Below are positions 36,491 to 45,796 of a stretch of 64,000 nt of DNA, in pieces (position 1 is the stretch's first letter; the number at the start of each line of letters is the position of its first letter). Origin of the DNA: Algoriphagus marinus (lineage in GTDB: Bacteria; Bacteroidota; Bacteroidia; Cytophagales; Cyclobacteriaceae); the NCBI RefSeq assembly GCF_001936475.1, contig NZ_MSPQ01000002.1:62001-126000 (forward strand), read 5' to 3'. The position numbers and the translations under genes are program-made. Under the pieces are notes generated by a model. That model ran no database searches and was not told where the DNA came from. It saw nothing but the letters and a program-made list of their open reading frames with translations.

Positions 36491-37179
36491 TGGAAAGAAG
36501 AGTTTTATCAGCGAGTGAACTGACCGAAGTTCAAAAAAGCATTATGCGCAAAGAGATTTCTTCTGCAGAGATTCTGATGGAAATCTATGATCACTACATC
36601 AGCCATCTTCAGGAGTTTTCTGAAGAGCAATTCAGTAGAGAGCTATTCGAGTTGGATCAGAAGTTCAGCTATGGTTATTGTCATGCCTTGCAATCAAAAT
36701 TCAACAAAGAAGCCAAAGCCGACATAGCCAAAACCCAGTGGATGGTCATCCAAAAGTATTTCTGCGGCTCCAGATGGCTGTTTTTAGCAGGGATCTTGGT
36801 TCTTGTGTTTTACATTTCCACTCAGACAAGAAGCCAACAAGAGCTTGGAATACTTTTATTGTCACCCTTGATTCTGTTGGTTTTTGCCAACTTCGCTTTC
36901 GATTATCAAAACTTCAAAAAGCTCAGACCAATTAAAAAAACCTTCAAGGGAATAGGCATCCCGATCTACTCCTCGCTAGCACGACCAATCTCAGAAAGAA
37001 TATATTTACCAGTATTGCTGGCCCAAGTTTTAGTATATCTTCCGAAAATCATATTCCCTAATCTGGAACTTGCTCCTTTTTTATCAGCACTTGCAGGGAT
37101 GATTACAGTCTTGCTCACACTTTATGCTATTTCTCTTTTGGAAGTCTGGAAGATCAAATCTAAAACTGCTTTGATATGA
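36490..37179 (+). CDS. membrane protein 1 of PadR operon
   Basis: A 229-residue protein with a soluble N-terminal helical domain (about 1-95), whose core LTEVQKSIMRKEISSAEILMEIYDH resembles the two proteins that follow, and four predicted transmembrane helices from about residue 96. The LS...QI...I pattern followed by an E-x-x-DH motif recalls the HAAS-like domains often encoded beside PadR regulators. It overlaps both neighbours by 1-4 bases. No enzymatic motif seen. Confidence 0.7.
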   Translation: MERRVLSASELTEVQKSIMRKEISSAEILMEIYDHYISHLQEFSEEQFSRELFELDQKFSYGYCHALQSKFNKEAKADIAKTQWMVIQKYFCGSRWLFLAGILVLVFYISTQTRSQQELGILLLSPLILLVFANFAFDYQNFKKLRPIKKTFKGIGIPIYSSLARPISERIYLPVLLAQVLVYLPKIIFPNLELAPFLSALAGMITVLLTLYAISLLEVWKIKSKTALI

Positions 37180-37799
37180 GCTTATCCACGAATCAAATCA
37201 ACCAAATCCAGTCTTCTTTAGCATCCGGTAATATCTACTATGATGATATCAAGGATGAACTAGTGGATCACCGAGCTAGCGCTATTGAAAGGGATATGGA
37301 AGAAGGCCTAACTTTTGAGCAAGCCATGAGTAACCAGCTCAAGAATTTCAATGAATCGAAATTCCAACGAGAAATTTTGCTTCATACCCATCTTGGAATG
37401 CTGAAAAACATTTTCCAAGAGATGGGCAACTTCCGGATTTTATTCAAAGTGCTCCTGATGACTTTGGTAATTGTAGGATTTATGAATCTTTTTGCAGCCG
37501 AAAACCCAGCGTATTCAGAGACTTTACTCAAGGTCTCCATGATGATTGCGATTACTTTATCAGCGATCCTAGGCTTATTTAGTACACGCCTAATGAGAAA
37601 TTCGCAAGTGATGGCTGCCGGAAACACCCTATTTCTAATGGGAAGCCTAAGTCAATATTTCCTCCGCTTGGAATGGCTACAGTGGACTGGGTTTTCTGAT
37701 CAGGTCTTATTACATGGTCTAACTTTCTGGTTTTGTCTGATTCTGACGGCCGGTTTTAGGTTATTGGCAAATCGAATTACTAAAGTTCAAACCATATGA
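37176..37799 (+). CDS. membrane protein 2 of PadR operon
   Basis: A 207-residue protein related to its neighbours. The N-terminal domain is LSTNQINQIQSSLASGNIYY followed by DDIKDELVDHRASAIERDMEEG and FEQAM (about 1-50); four hydrophobic segments follow from about residue 88. It is coupled to both neighbours through ATGA overlaps, so the three are made in fixed proportion and may form a complex. Function unknown. Confidence 0.7.
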   Translation: MSLSTNQINQIQSSLASGNIYYDDIKDELVDHRASAIERDMEEGLTFEQAMSNQLKNFNESKFQREILLHTHLGMLKNIFQEMGNFRILFKVLLMTLVIVGFMNLFAAENPAYSETLLKVSMMIAITLSAILGLFSTRLMRNSQVMAAGNTLFLMGSLSQYFLRLEWLQWTGFSDQVLLHGLTFWFCLILTAGFRLLANRITKVQTI

Positions 37800-38491
37800 A
37801 ACTCTCCACAGACCAAATCACTACCCTCAAAAAACTGATTTCCTATAAAGGATACCCAGAGATTGATCTACAATACGAGATCTTAGATCATGTGGCTTGC
37901 AAGGTGGAAGTGATGCTTGAGGAGAATCCTAAACTTTCCCTAGACGATGCCTTTCGAAAAGTGCATACAGAGTTTGGAATATTTGGATTCTTAGATTTAG
38001 CAGAATCCTACAAAGCGAGCATTAGAAAGAGGTATAGAGGGTATTTTATAGAAGAGTTTATCCAACTATTCACTAGCTACAAAATCATATTTCCGCTATT
38101 CTTTGGGTTTTTGATCTATTGGATAAGTAAAAATGATCAGCTTTTCGGACTAGACTGGAATGTACAGATTTGGATTGTTGCTTTCTTTTTTATTGGCCTG
38201 ATTTTTAGCCTAGTTCAGTTTCGCAAAGATTATAAACAATACAAGAATTATGTCTCGTTTACCAATTCTTTTGAGGCTTATGGTATTTTAAACTTTCTCC
38301 TACAACTGAATTTTCAAGGGATTATTCATTTTGATAAAGAAATTCCTACTGAATTTGATTTATCAAGCATTCTTTATTGGATCTGTTTGACCGGGACTTT
38401 TATTAGCTTTTTTGCGATTATAATTCTACCCTTTGTTTTGAATAGAGCCACTGAGGATACCAAAAAGCTCCAAGCGATATACGAAGGATAA
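37796..38491 (+). CDS. membrane protein 3 of PadR operon
   Basis: A 231-residue member of the same set: KLSTDQITTLKKLISYKGYP, then EIDLQYEILDHVACKVEVML in the N-terminal domain, and four hydrophobic segments from about residue 95. It ends the PadR operon. The shared E-x-x-DH element and domain order with the two preceding genes suggest tandem duplication followed by strong divergence. Function unknown. Confidence 0.7.
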   Translation: MKLSTDQITTLKKLISYKGYPEIDLQYEILDHVACKVEVMLEENPKLSLDDAFRKVHTEFGIFGFLDLAESYKASIRKRYRGYFIEEFIQLFTSYKIIFPLFFGFLIYWISKNDQLFGLDWNVQIWIVAFFFIGLIFSLVQFRKDYKQYKNYVSFTNSFEAYGILNFLLQLNFQGIIHFDKEIPTEFDLSSILYWICLTGTFISFFAIIILPFVLNRATEDTKKLQAIYEG

Positions 38492-38616
38492 ACTCCTATT
38501 TAAAATGGAATTATCAAAAACCAAAAAGAATTCTAAAACCCGATTCAATTCACGGTATTTCAGACTTTTAACCTTAGACTTTACAATTCGATAACCTTAC
38601 TCCAAAATTTTATTTG

Positions 38617-38624
38617 TACTTTTG
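38617..38624 (+). promoter_or_regulatory. -7 box of the typA promoter
   Basis: TACTTTTG, 19 bases before the typA ATG, followed by C as in the common extended Bacteroidota form. Confidence 0.6.
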
Positions 38625-38643
38625 CAGCCTCAATAAGCAAAGC

Positions 38644-40449
38644 ATGTTAAATATTCGGAATATCGCGATTATCGCACACGTTGACCACGGCAAGACTACA
38701 CTCGTGGATAAGATCATTCACGCTTCTAAAATCTTCAGAGAAAATCAGCAATTTGATGATTTGATCCTGGACAGCAACGATTTGGAGCGAGAGAGAGGAA
38801 TCACTATCCTTTCCAAAAACGTATCTGTACGCTACAAAGACGCTAAAATCAATATTATTGACACGCCTGGTCACGCCGATTTCGGTGGTGAAGTGGAGCG
38901 TGTATTGAAAATGGCCGATGGTGTCATCCTTTTGGTGGATGCATTTGAAGGTCCAATGCCTCAAACCCGATTCGTATTAGGTAAAGCCCTGGATTTGGGT
39001 TTGACTCCGATCGTAGTAGTAAACAAAGTAGATAAAGAAAACTGTCGTCCAGACGAAGTGCATGAGGCAGTATTTGACTTGATGTTTAACTTGGACGCAA
39101 CTGAAGATCAATTGAACTTCCAGACGCTTTACGGTTCTGCTAAGCAGAATTGGATGGGACCGGATTGGAAAAACCCTACGGATTCTATCATTCCACTTTT
39201 AGATGCTATTTTAGAGCACATCCCAGCTCCAAAAATTGACGAAGGAACACTTCAGATGCAAATCACCTCTTTGGATTATTCCAGCTTCGTAGGTCGTATC
39301 GCGATCGGTCGAGTGAAAAGAGGAACAATTAAAGAAGGCCAGCAGATCGCTTTAATGAAAGCAGATGGTTCGGTTAAAAAAATGAAAGTAAAAGAACTTC
39401 ACGTGTTTGAAGGTCTAGGTAAATTTAGAGTAGAAGAAGTTTTAGCAGGAGATATCTGTGCTGTGACTGGTATTGAAGATTTCGAAATTGGTGATACTAT
39501 TTCAGATGTAGACAATCAGGAAGCACTTCCAAGAATCTCCATCGATGAGCCTACGATGAATATGCTTTTCACAATCAACAACTCTCCTTTCTTCGGTAAA
39601 GAAGGAAAGTTTGTGACTTCCCGTCACCTAAGAGATCGATTGATGAAAGAAACTGAGAAGAATCTTGCCCTTCGCGTAGAGTCTACAGACTCTGAAGATA
39701 AATTCTTGGTTTATGGTCGTGGTATCCTTCACTTGTCTATTTTGATCGAAACGATGAGAAGAGAAGGTTACGAACTTCAGGTAGGCCAGCCTCAAGTGAT
39801 TTTCAAAGAAATTGATGGCGTAAAATGTGAGCCAATCGAAACCTTGGTAGTAGATGTACCTCAAGAGACTTCAGGTAAAGTAATTGAACTTGCCACTCAG
39901 CGTAAAGGTGAATTGCTAATCATGGAGCCTAAGGGCGACTTGCAGCATTTGGAGTTCAGCATTCCTTCCAGAGGTTTGATTGGATTAAGAAATAATATGC
40001 TTACTGCGACGCAAGGTGAAGCAATCATGAACCATAGATTTACCGCCTATGAGCCTTTCAAAGGCCCTATCCCGGGTCGAGTAAATGGATCATTGATCTC
40101 TATGGAAGGCGGACAGTGTACTGCCTATGCAATCGATAAGCTTCAGGATAGAGGAACCTTCTTCGTAGATCCAGGAGATGAGCTATATGCAGGTCAAGTT
40201 ATCGGAGAAAACTCCCGTGACAATGACATCGTAGTGAACGTACAGAAAGGAAAGAAATTGACTAACATGAGAGCTTCCGGTTCTGATGATAACGTCAGAA
40301 TCATTCCTGCCAAAAAATTCTCCCTAGAAGAGTCTATGGAATACATCCAAAAAGATGAGTATTTAGAAATCACTCCAAAATCCATGCGGATGCGAAAAAT
40401 CTACTTGGACGAAGGTGAAAGAACAAGAATGGCTAAGAAGGATTCTTAA
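38644..40449 (+). CDS. typA: translational GTPase TypA/BipA
   Basis: A 601-residue ribosome-binding GTPase of the EF-G-like group. G1 is IAHVDHGKTTLVD, G3 is IDTPGHADFGGEVERVL and G4 is NKVDKENC. The C-terminal TypA-specific domain includes PSRGLIGLRNNMLTATQGEA. It acts in ribosome assembly and stress or cold adaptation. The ATG at 38644 starts the conserved N-terminus MLNIRNIAI and follows a clear -7 box; a frame from 38614 would begin upstream of the expected transcript start. Confidence 0.95.
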   Translation: MLNIRNIAIIAHVDHGKTTLVDKIIHASKIFRENQQFDDLILDSNDLERERGITILSKNVSVRYKDAKINIIDTPGHADFGGEVERVLKMADGVILLVDAFEGPMPQTRFVLGKALDLGLTPIVVVNKVDKENCRPDEVHEAVFDLMFNLDATEDQLNFQTLYGSAKQNWMGPDWKNPTDSIIPLLDAILEHIPAPKIDEGTLQMQITSLDYSSFVGRIAIGRVKRGTIKEGQQIALMKADGSVKKMKVKELHVFEGLGKFRVEEVLAGDICAVTGIEDFEIGDTISDVDNQEALPRISIDEPTMNMLFTINNSPFFGKEGKFVTSRHLRDRLMKETEKNLALRVESTDSEDKFLVYGRGILHLSILIETMRREGYELQVGQPQVIFKEIDGVKCEPIETLVVDVPQETSGKVIELATQRKGELLIMEPKGDLQHLEFSIPSRGLIGLRNNMLTATQGEAIMNHRFTAYEPFKGPIPGRVNGSLISMEGGQCTAYAIDKLQDRGTFFVDPGDELYAGQVIGENSRDNDIVVNVQKGKKLTNMRASGSDDNVRIIPAKKFSLEESMEYIQKDEYLEITPKSMRMRKIYLDEGERTRMAKKDS

Positions 40450-40468
40450 ATCAGCCGAGCTATAATTC

Positions 40469-40506
40469 AAAAAAACCCTCAGACGAAAGTTTGAGGGTTT
40501 TTTTTT
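40469..40506 (+). terminator. terminator after typA
   Basis: AAACCCTCA pairs with TTGAGGGTTT around GACGAAAG, followed by T8. The same 30-odd bases recur as the terminator at 41485-41520. Confidence 0.85.
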
Positions 40507-40573
40507 GAATTTTTAAATAACTTTTAGGTTTAATATTCCGTCATTCACCTTAAACTAAATGGACTAAGTCTAT

Positions 40574-41464
40574 ATGAAAATTAAAATTTTAACCTCTCTC
40601 CTATTATTTACTTTCTTTTTCATTGGTTATGCTCAAAGCAATTTAGATACCTTATTCTTGACAGATGGTGAAACAAAGGGAGTAAAGATCATCGAAGTAG
40701 GAAAAGATGAAATAAAGTACTCGTATCCTAATGAAACGACAGTATATTCAATCAATAGGTTTTTAGTGGAAAAAATAAAATTTTCAAGCGGCAGAGAAGA
40801 GATTATTGAAATCCCTTTTAAAGAAGTAAATGGGCTGAATGATGTAGATCAAGTTTTTGTCACCTATAATCCGATCGAGATAAATGGATTATTGAACCTA
40901 GGGGAACTTTACAGTAAGGCTACTGGAGTAACTGTATTTTCAAATATGTCAAATGTAAAAAATCGCTCGTTGGATAAAATGAAAACTGAAGCTTCCATGA
41001 TAGGAGCTAACGTCGTATTAATTTCAAATGCACAATCTCGGGGAAACTATTACGGAAATGAAAACTCCCCAAGTCAGTCTACCCAAACTGTATTTTTTGG
41101 ACAGGCATATACTTCAACTCCTATAAATGTGGAACAACTCAGTAAAGTACTTCAGGGTTTAAAATTGGTTCACCACCAGACTCACTCCCTCAATAGAAAT
41201 GATTTTAGCCCAAAATCAGAAATATCGTTAAGATATGATGAAAATCGTAAACCGGTAATCAATCAAATTACAAACTTAGAAGTGCAAAACGGTAGACTCT
41301 ATGCAAGTATTAAAGGTTTCCGCTCTAAAACCGATGAACTCGAAGTGATCAGATTTCAAGATGGAATTTTAACCATTATGGAAAAGCATAAAAACAGCGT
41401 CATTAACTATATTTTTTATACTGAAGGAAGTGACTTCATGAAAAGTGTTCAGACAATCTTGTAG
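40574..41464 (+). CDS. secreted protein of unknown function
   Basis: A 296-residue exported protein with a signal peptide ending at FFIGYAQ. The N-terminal third (TLFLTDGETKGVKIIEVGKDEIKYSYPNE) has a short beta motif found in many Bacteroidota surface proteins. The middle part has MKTEASMIGANVVLISN, a block resembling YbjQ/DUF4156-like folds. I do not recognise a defined function. Ended by a terminator nearly identical to that of typA. Confidence 0.65.
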   Translation: MKIKILTSLLLFTFFFIGYAQSNLDTLFLTDGETKGVKIIEVGKDEIKYSYPNETTVYSINRFLVEKIKFSSGREEIIEIPFKEVNGLNDVDQVFVTYNPIEINGLLNLGELYSKATGVTVFSNMSNVKNRSLDKMKTEASMIGANVVLISNAQSRGNYYGNENSPSQSTQTVFFGQAYTSTPINVEQLSKVLQGLKLVHHQTHSLNRNDFSPKSEISLRYDENRKPVINQITNLEVQNGRLYASIKGFRSKTDELEVIRFQDGILTIMEKHKNSVINYIFYTEGSDFMKSVQTIL

Positions 41465-41484
41465 CGCATATTAAATATCAGGTC

Positions 41485-41520
41485 CAAAAACCCTCAGACG
41501 AAAGTTTGAGGGTTTTTTTT
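41485..41520 (+). terminator. terminator, duplicate of the typA terminator
   Basis: Stem CCCTCA/TGAGGG with loop GACGAAAGT and T8; identical over the whole hairpin and flanking A/T runs to 40472-40506. Confidence 0.85.
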
Positions 41521-41558
41521 ATCTTTGAAAACTCCTCCACGGAGAAAGCTACAATCAA

Positions 41559-41951
41559 ATGAAATCAAGAAGACATTTTATAAAAACACTAGGAGTAGCA
41601 GGTGCTGCTTCACTCCTTCCAATCTCTACAATCGCAAACGATATGGCAAAGCAAAAAATGATTCACCAGGTATATTTCTGGCTACACGATAAAAATAATA
41701 CACAGGAGTTTTTAACAGAAGCTGTTCCTATGCTAGGAAGATGTAAAAATGTTGGGAAATTCATTTCAGGTGTGCCCGCAGCCACTGAGGATCGAGATGT
41801 TGTGGATCATAGCTTCCAAGTCTCCTGCACCATATTTTTCGACAGCTTAGAAGATCAACTTGCCTATCAGTCAGACCCACTTCATTTGGAATTCATTGAG
41901 AAATATTCCTCGATGTGGAGCACTGTAAAGGTTTACGATATTGCTATCTAA
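41559..41951 (+). CDS. Dabb-family protein with twin-arginine-like signal
   Basis: A 130-residue protein with an N-terminal MKSRRHFIKTLGVAGAASLL, which fits a Tat-type signal (SRRHFIK), and a stress-responsive A/B barrel (Dabb) domain: IHQVYFWLHDKNNTQEFLTE, then DHSFQVSCTIFFDSLEDQLAYQSDPLHLEF. Dabb proteins are small dimeric ferredoxin-like folds with various or unknown activities. The following S41 gene starts 56 bases later, so they may share a transcript. Confidence 0.82.
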   Translation: MKSRRHFIKTLGVAGAASLLPISTIANDMAKQKMIHQVYFWLHDKNNTQEFLTEAVPMLGRCKNVGKFISGVPAATEDRDVVDHSFQVSCTIFFDSLEDQLAYQSDPLHLEFIEKYSSMWSTVKVYDIAI

Positions 41952-42007
41952 TAAACCCTTTACCTGACTTTCATCGTAAGTACCTCCTACACAATCAATC
42001 ATCGAAT

Positions 42008-43327
42008 ATGAAGCAAGTGAAGTGGATTCTAGGTTTAGTGTTGGTAAGCTTTTGGGCATGTGATCCAAAAGAAGATCCAGTTCCAAACCCAACAGCCGAC
42101 GTAGTAAAAGATGCGATCTACAAGTCAATGGAAGAGTGGTATTTCTGGAATAACGAACTTCCAGCTGCGCCTGATGCATCCAAGTTCGATTCCAATGAAG
42201 CCTATTTAGATGCCATTACATTTAAGCCATTAGATCGTTTTTCTTACCTCACCACCCAAGAAGCGTTCAATAATTCATTTGTAGGAAGAAATGCTGGACA
42301 CGGATTTGGATTTGCTTTTGATTCAGAGGAAAAGCTTTTCCTCAGTTTTGTATTTAGTGAAGCTCCTGCAGGAAAAGATGGTTGGCAGCGAGGTTGGGAA
42401 ATTATAGGAATCAATGGAAAATCTATTCCTGAATACAAGACTGCTTCCGGCGGCTATGATTTTAAACTGGGCACTTCTGATCCGGGAATCTCTAACACTT
42501 TTACATTCAAACTTCCTGATGGAAGTACTACTACTCGAACGAATGTAAAGGCAGAATATCAGTCCAATTCCGTCCTGCATCAGGAAATTCTGGAGGTCGG
42601 AGCTAAGAAAGTTGGCTATTGGGTTTATCAAAGTTTCAAGGCAACTGCAGGACTTTCTCCAACCAGCAGTAATGAAGTAAAAAGCTCCATGGAGTTTTTC
42701 CAAGCTGGAGGCATCAATGAATTGATTATCGACCTGAGATATAATGGTGGCGGATCAGTTGCAGTAGCCGAGCAAATTATGAATAACCTTATTCAAGCTG
42801 CAAATAGTAATAAGCTGATGTACACTAATAAGCTGAATTCGCTGAAAACCTCTCTTCAAACAACTGAGAATTTTAAAAAAATTGGAACTTTGAATTTAAG
42901 TCGAGTAATCTTTATTACTTCCAGAGGTTCAGCATCGGCTTCAGAATTAGTCATCAACAGCTTGGATCCTTACATGGATTTGGTTTTGATCGGTGATAAC
43001 ACCTTCGGTAAACCAGTGGGTTCTTTTCCTCTTTCCAGATACAATAGAACGTTGGTAGAAAATAATGTAGAATTAGTACCAATCACTTTTGCCACAGCAA
43101 ATTCCCAAGGCAAAGCAGAATATTTTGATGGATTCCCTGCTGACTTCGCTGTAGGAGATTCTCCTCAATTCAATTGGGGGGATTCTCGCGATTTGAGATT
43201 TGCCGCAGCACTTCAATACATCCAAAATGGAACTGTAAGTGGTCGAATGGCAAACACCTACTACCGACCTAAATGGGAAATGATCGATGCCTTCAAAGGC
43301 TTGCAACAGGAGTTTCCTGCATACTAA
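42008..43327 (+). CDS. S41-family peptidase lipoprotein
   Basis: A 439-residue C-terminal-processing-type protease anchored as a lipoprotein: signal MKQVKWILGLVLVSFWAC with a lipobox Cys. The order is N-terminal helical domain (YKSMEEWYFWNNELP), PDZ (about 85-170, including GWEIIGINGKSIPEY) and catalytic domain with YNGGGSV, Ser in TSRGSASASELVINSLDPYM and Lys in GDNTFGKPVGS. It cleaves unknown envelope proteins. The ATG at 42008 gives the signal peptide. It is a paralogue of the gene at 60436-61827. Confidence 0.88.
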   Translation: MKQVKWILGLVLVSFWACDPKEDPVPNPTADVVKDAIYKSMEEWYFWNNELPAAPDASKFDSNEAYLDAITFKPLDRFSYLTTQEAFNNSFVGRNAGHGFGFAFDSEEKLFLSFVFSEAPAGKDGWQRGWEIIGINGKSIPEYKTASGGYDFKLGTSDPGISNTFTFKLPDGSTTTRTNVKAEYQSNSVLHQEILEVGAKKVGYWVYQSFKATAGLSPTSSNEVKSSMEFFQAGGINELIIDLRYNGGGSVAVAEQIMNNLIQAANSNKLMYTNKLNSLKTSLQTTENFKKIGTLNLSRVIFITSRGSASASELVINSLDPYMDLVLIGDNTFGKPVGSFPLSRYNRTLVENNVELVPITFATANSQGKAEYFDGFPADFAVGDSPQFNWGDSRDLRFAAALQYIQNGTVSGRMANTYYRPKWEMIDAFKGLQQEFPAY

Positions 43328-43330
43328 AAC

Positions 43331-43370
43331 AAAAAAATCCCGACTCATTGATGAGTCGGGATTTTTTTTT
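43331..43370. terminator. bidirectional terminator between S41 and hisIE genes
   Basis: AAATCCCGACTCAT and ATGAGTCGGGATTT form a near-perfect stem with a tiny loop; A7 and T9 runs flank it, serving the plus-strand S41 gene and the minus-strand his operon. Confidence 0.9.
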
Positions 43371-43391
43371 GACCGTCTTATTTGTTTGGAA

Positions 43392-44012
43392 TTATTTCTT
43401 ATGCCTTTCGATCAAAACCTCCATCACTTCATCCAGTTCAATTTCTTTTGCCTCAAGCAAAACCAAGTAATGAAAAAGCAAATCAGCCGCTTCACCTAGG
43501 AACAAATCTTTGTTGTCATCCTTCGCTTCAATCACAATCTCCACAGCCTCCTCTCCCACTTTCTGGGCTATTTTATTTATTCCTTTGGCAAAAAGTGATG
43601 CCGTATAGGATTGGTCTGACGGATTGTTTTTCCGGTCTTTGATGATGGCACGAAGCTGATCGATAAAACCGGTTTTGGAAGAATTGATCTCATTAAAACA
43701 AGTATCCGAACCCGTATGACAAACGGGCCCAAGTGGGTTTGCTTGAATTAGAATTGAATCTCCATCACAGTCTCCAGCCATACTTACCAATTCCATGAAA
43801 TTACCGGAGGTTTCTCCTTTTGTCCAAAGCCGCTCTTTACTTCTGCTATAAAAAGTAACTTTTCCTGTTTCTTTGGTTTTTGCCAATGCAGCCTCATTCA
43901 TATAACCCTGCATCAAAACTTTGCCGCTAAGCGCATCTTGTACGATTGCCGGGACTAGACCATTCATTTTATTAAAATCTATGTTCATATTTTCTTCTTC
44001 TAAAATTGACAT
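43392..44012 (-). CDS. hisIE: bifunctional phosphoribosyl-AMP cyclohydrolase/phosphoribosyl-ATP pyrophosphatase
   Basis: A 206-residue HisIE fusion for steps 2 and 3 of histidine synthesis. HisI part: VLMQGYMNEAALAKTKETGK, the metal motif DCDGDSIL and GPVCHTGSDTCF. HisE part (from about 110): KGINKIAQKVGEEAVEIVIE and EAADLLFHYLVLL. Last gene of the phhA-his run, 124 bases after hisF. Start could also be the second Met (MNIDFNKMNG). Confidence 0.93.
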   Translation of the reverse strand: MSILEEENMNIDFNKMNGLVPAIVQDALSGKVLMQGYMNEAALAKTKETGKVTFYSRSKERLWTKGETSGNFMELVSMAGDCDGDSILIQANPLGPVCHTGSDTCFNEINSSKTGFIDQLRAIIKDRKNNPSDQSYTASLFAKGINKIAQKVGEEAVEIVIEAKDDNKDLFLGEAADLLFHYLVLLEAKEIELDEVMEVLIERHKK

Positions 44013-44019
44013 TGCACTT

Positions 44020-44056
44020 ACATCTTAAGATAGCAAAACAGATAAATTTAAGATGT
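44020..44056. repeat. inverted repeat upstream of hisIE
   Basis: ACATCTTAA (44020-44028) and TTAAGATGT (44048-44056) form a perfect 9-bp inverted repeat with a 19-base spacer, eight bases before the hisIE ATG. A possible hairpin between hisF and hisIE; no U-tract. Confidence 0.4.
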
Positions 44057-44136
44057 GGCTAAAGCCAAGATATCTTACGAAGTTTATCTTATAATATATT
44101 GCGGAGCATATCTTTCTATCCGCTTTAATAAGCTAA

Positions 44137-44892
44137 TTATTTCCTAATACTAATCCCCTCCCTATCCAAATAACTCTTCAAACTTGGAATCGGAATCTCC
44201 TTGAAGTGGAAAATACTCGCTGCCAAAGCTGCGTCCGCTTTCCCGAAGGTAAACACATCTTTGAAATGGGCCATATTCCCCGCTCCACCTGAAGCAATCA
44301 CAGGAATACTCAGCATGGAAGAAATCTCAGCCAAAATTTCATTCGAAAAACCAGCCTTCGTTCCATCATGATCCATGGAAGTCAACAAGATTTCACCGGC
44401 TCCTCGATCGCAAACTTCCTGAGCCCAAGCCTGAGTTCGTAGTAAAGTCGCTTTTCTTCCACCATGCGTATGCACAAAATCAATCCCGTCCACACTTCGG
44501 GTATCAATTGCTACCACAATACATTGAGAGCCAAACTCAGCTGCCATCTCATTGATAATTTGAGGATTGTGAACAGCCGCAGAATTGATGGAAATCTTAT
44601 CAGCACCGGCATTCAACAAAACCTTCACATCCTCAATCGTAGAGATTCCTCCACCTACGGTAAAAGGGATATTGATTGCTTTCGCCACTTTAGTGACTAA
44701 TTCTGCCAAAGTCTTCCGCTTGTCCACGGTAGCAGTGATGTCCAAAAACACCAATTCATCCGCTCCCTCATCGGAATAGATCTTCGCCAACTCCACCGGA
44801 TCGCCTGCATCCCGCAACTCCACAAAGTTGACTCCTTTGACCGTACGGCCATCTTTGATATCCAGGCAGGGGATGATTCTTTTGGTTAGCAT
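44137..44892 (-). CDS. hisF: imidazole glycerol phosphate synthase, cyclase subunit
   Basis: A 251-residue TIM barrel that with HisH makes imidazole glycerol phosphate and AICAR. It has [18 protein letters not shown] (catalytic Asp 11), [21 protein letters not shown] and [14 protein letters not shown] (catalytic Asp about 130). The start codon lies four bases after an 8-bp tandem repeat in the leader (44896-44930). Confidence 0.95.
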   Translation of the reverse strand: MLTKRIIPCLDIKDGRTVKGVNFVELRDAGDPVELAKIYSDEGADELVFLDITATVDKRKTLAELVTKVAKAINIPFTVGGGISTIEDVKVLLNAGADKISINSAAVHNPQIINEMAAEFGSQCIVVAIDTRSVDGIDFVHTHGGRKATLLRTQAWAQEVCDRGAGEILLTSMDHDGTKAGFSNEILAEISSMLSIPVIASGGAGNMAHFKDVFTFGKADAALAASIFHFKEIPIPSLKSYLDREGISIRK

Positions 44893-44895
44893 GCT

Positions 44896-44930
44896 ATTGA
44901 AAAATTGGAAAATTGAAAGATTGGAAAATT
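44896..44930. repeat. 8-bp tandem repeat before hisF
   Basis: Four consecutive octamers ATTGAAAA, ATTGGAAA, ATTGAAAG, ATTGGAAA plus ATT on the plus strand; on the hisF mRNA they read as YTTYCAAT repeats ending four bases before the AUG. Same unit as at 45717 and 51284. Confidence 0.8.
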
Positions 44931-44997
44931 AAGGTTATGGTTGGAAATTGATAACGTGGTAAGGTTGAATTCTCTCATCGATTTACAGTCTTGATAC

Positions 44998-45714
44998 TTA
45001 TACAAAACTTGCCAGCTCTTCCAAACTCACTCTGCCCTCATAATAGGCTTTACCTACAATCGCACCATAAACTCCAATTTTTTCCAATTCTTCTAAGTCC
45101 TTCATGGAAGAAACTCCTCCACTCGCAATTAACTTCAAACTTGGAATCTCCTGAAGAATTTCTTGGTACAAATCTACTGAAGGCCCCTGAAGTAAGCCGT
45201 CTTTAGCAACATCGGTACAGATCACATAGCTAATTCCTTTTGCTACATAATCCTTGATAAATGGAATCAAATCCACTTTGGTGGTCTCTTCCCAACCTCC
45301 GACAGCGATCTTTAGATCCTTGGCATCAGCACCAAGAATAATTCGATCAGCCCCATAATTTCTAATCCATTCCTGAAAAAGAACCGGATTCTTCACTGCA
45401 ATACTTCCTCCAGTCACCTGGCTTGCTCCCAATTCAAAGGCCTTTTCGATTTCTTCATTGGCTTGAATTCCGCCACCAAAGTCCACTGTCAGACTAGTCT
45501 GCCTACAAATCCCCTCTAAAACAACTCCGTTGACAATCTTTTTAGCTTTTGCCCCATCCAGATCAACTAAATGAAGTCGAGTAATCCCAGCTGCTTCGAA
45601 TCGCTTCGCCATTTCGACAGGATTATCGTGGTATTCTTTTTTACTGGAATAGTCGCCTTGGCTGAGTCGGACGCATTTACCTCCGATAAGGTCGATTGCT
45701 GGAATGATGTACAT
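44998..45714 (-). CDS. hisA: phosphoribosylformimino-5-aminoimidazole carboxamide ribotide isomerase
   Basis: A 238-residue TIM-barrel isomerase of histidine synthesis (ProFAR to PRFAR). It has IPAIDLIGGKCVRLSQGDY (Asp8 catalytic), DFGGGIQANEEIEKAF, CTDVAKDGLLQGPS and ASGGVSSMKDLEEL. The ATG is at 45714; a TTG directly precedes it. An 8-bp tandem repeat begins three bases upstream. Confidence 0.95.
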   Translation of the reverse strand: MYIIPAIDLIGGKCVRLSQGDYSSKKEYHDNPVEMAKRFEAAGITRLHLVDLDGAKAKKIVNGVVLEGICRQTSLTVDFGGGIQANEEIEKAFELGASQVTGGSIAVKNPVLFQEWIRNYGADRIILGADAKDLKIAVGGWEETTKVDLIPFIKDYVAKGISYVICTDVAKDGLLQGPSVDLYQEILQEIPSLKLIASGGVSSMKDLEELEKIGVYGAIVGKAYYEGRVSLEELASFV

Positions 45715-45716
45715 CA

Positions 45717-45756
45717 ATTAGAAAATTGAAAGATTTGAAAATTGAAATATTGGAAT
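45717..45756. repeat. 8-bp tandem repeat before hisA
   Basis: Five octamers: ATTAGAAA, ATTGAAAG, ATTTGAAA, ATTGAAAT, ATTGGAAT (plus strand), ending two bases before the hisA start codon on the mRNA. Confidence 0.75.
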
Positions 45757-45796
45757 AAGTCTAAGTCATGAATGATAATTTTCGATTTTAGCCAAA

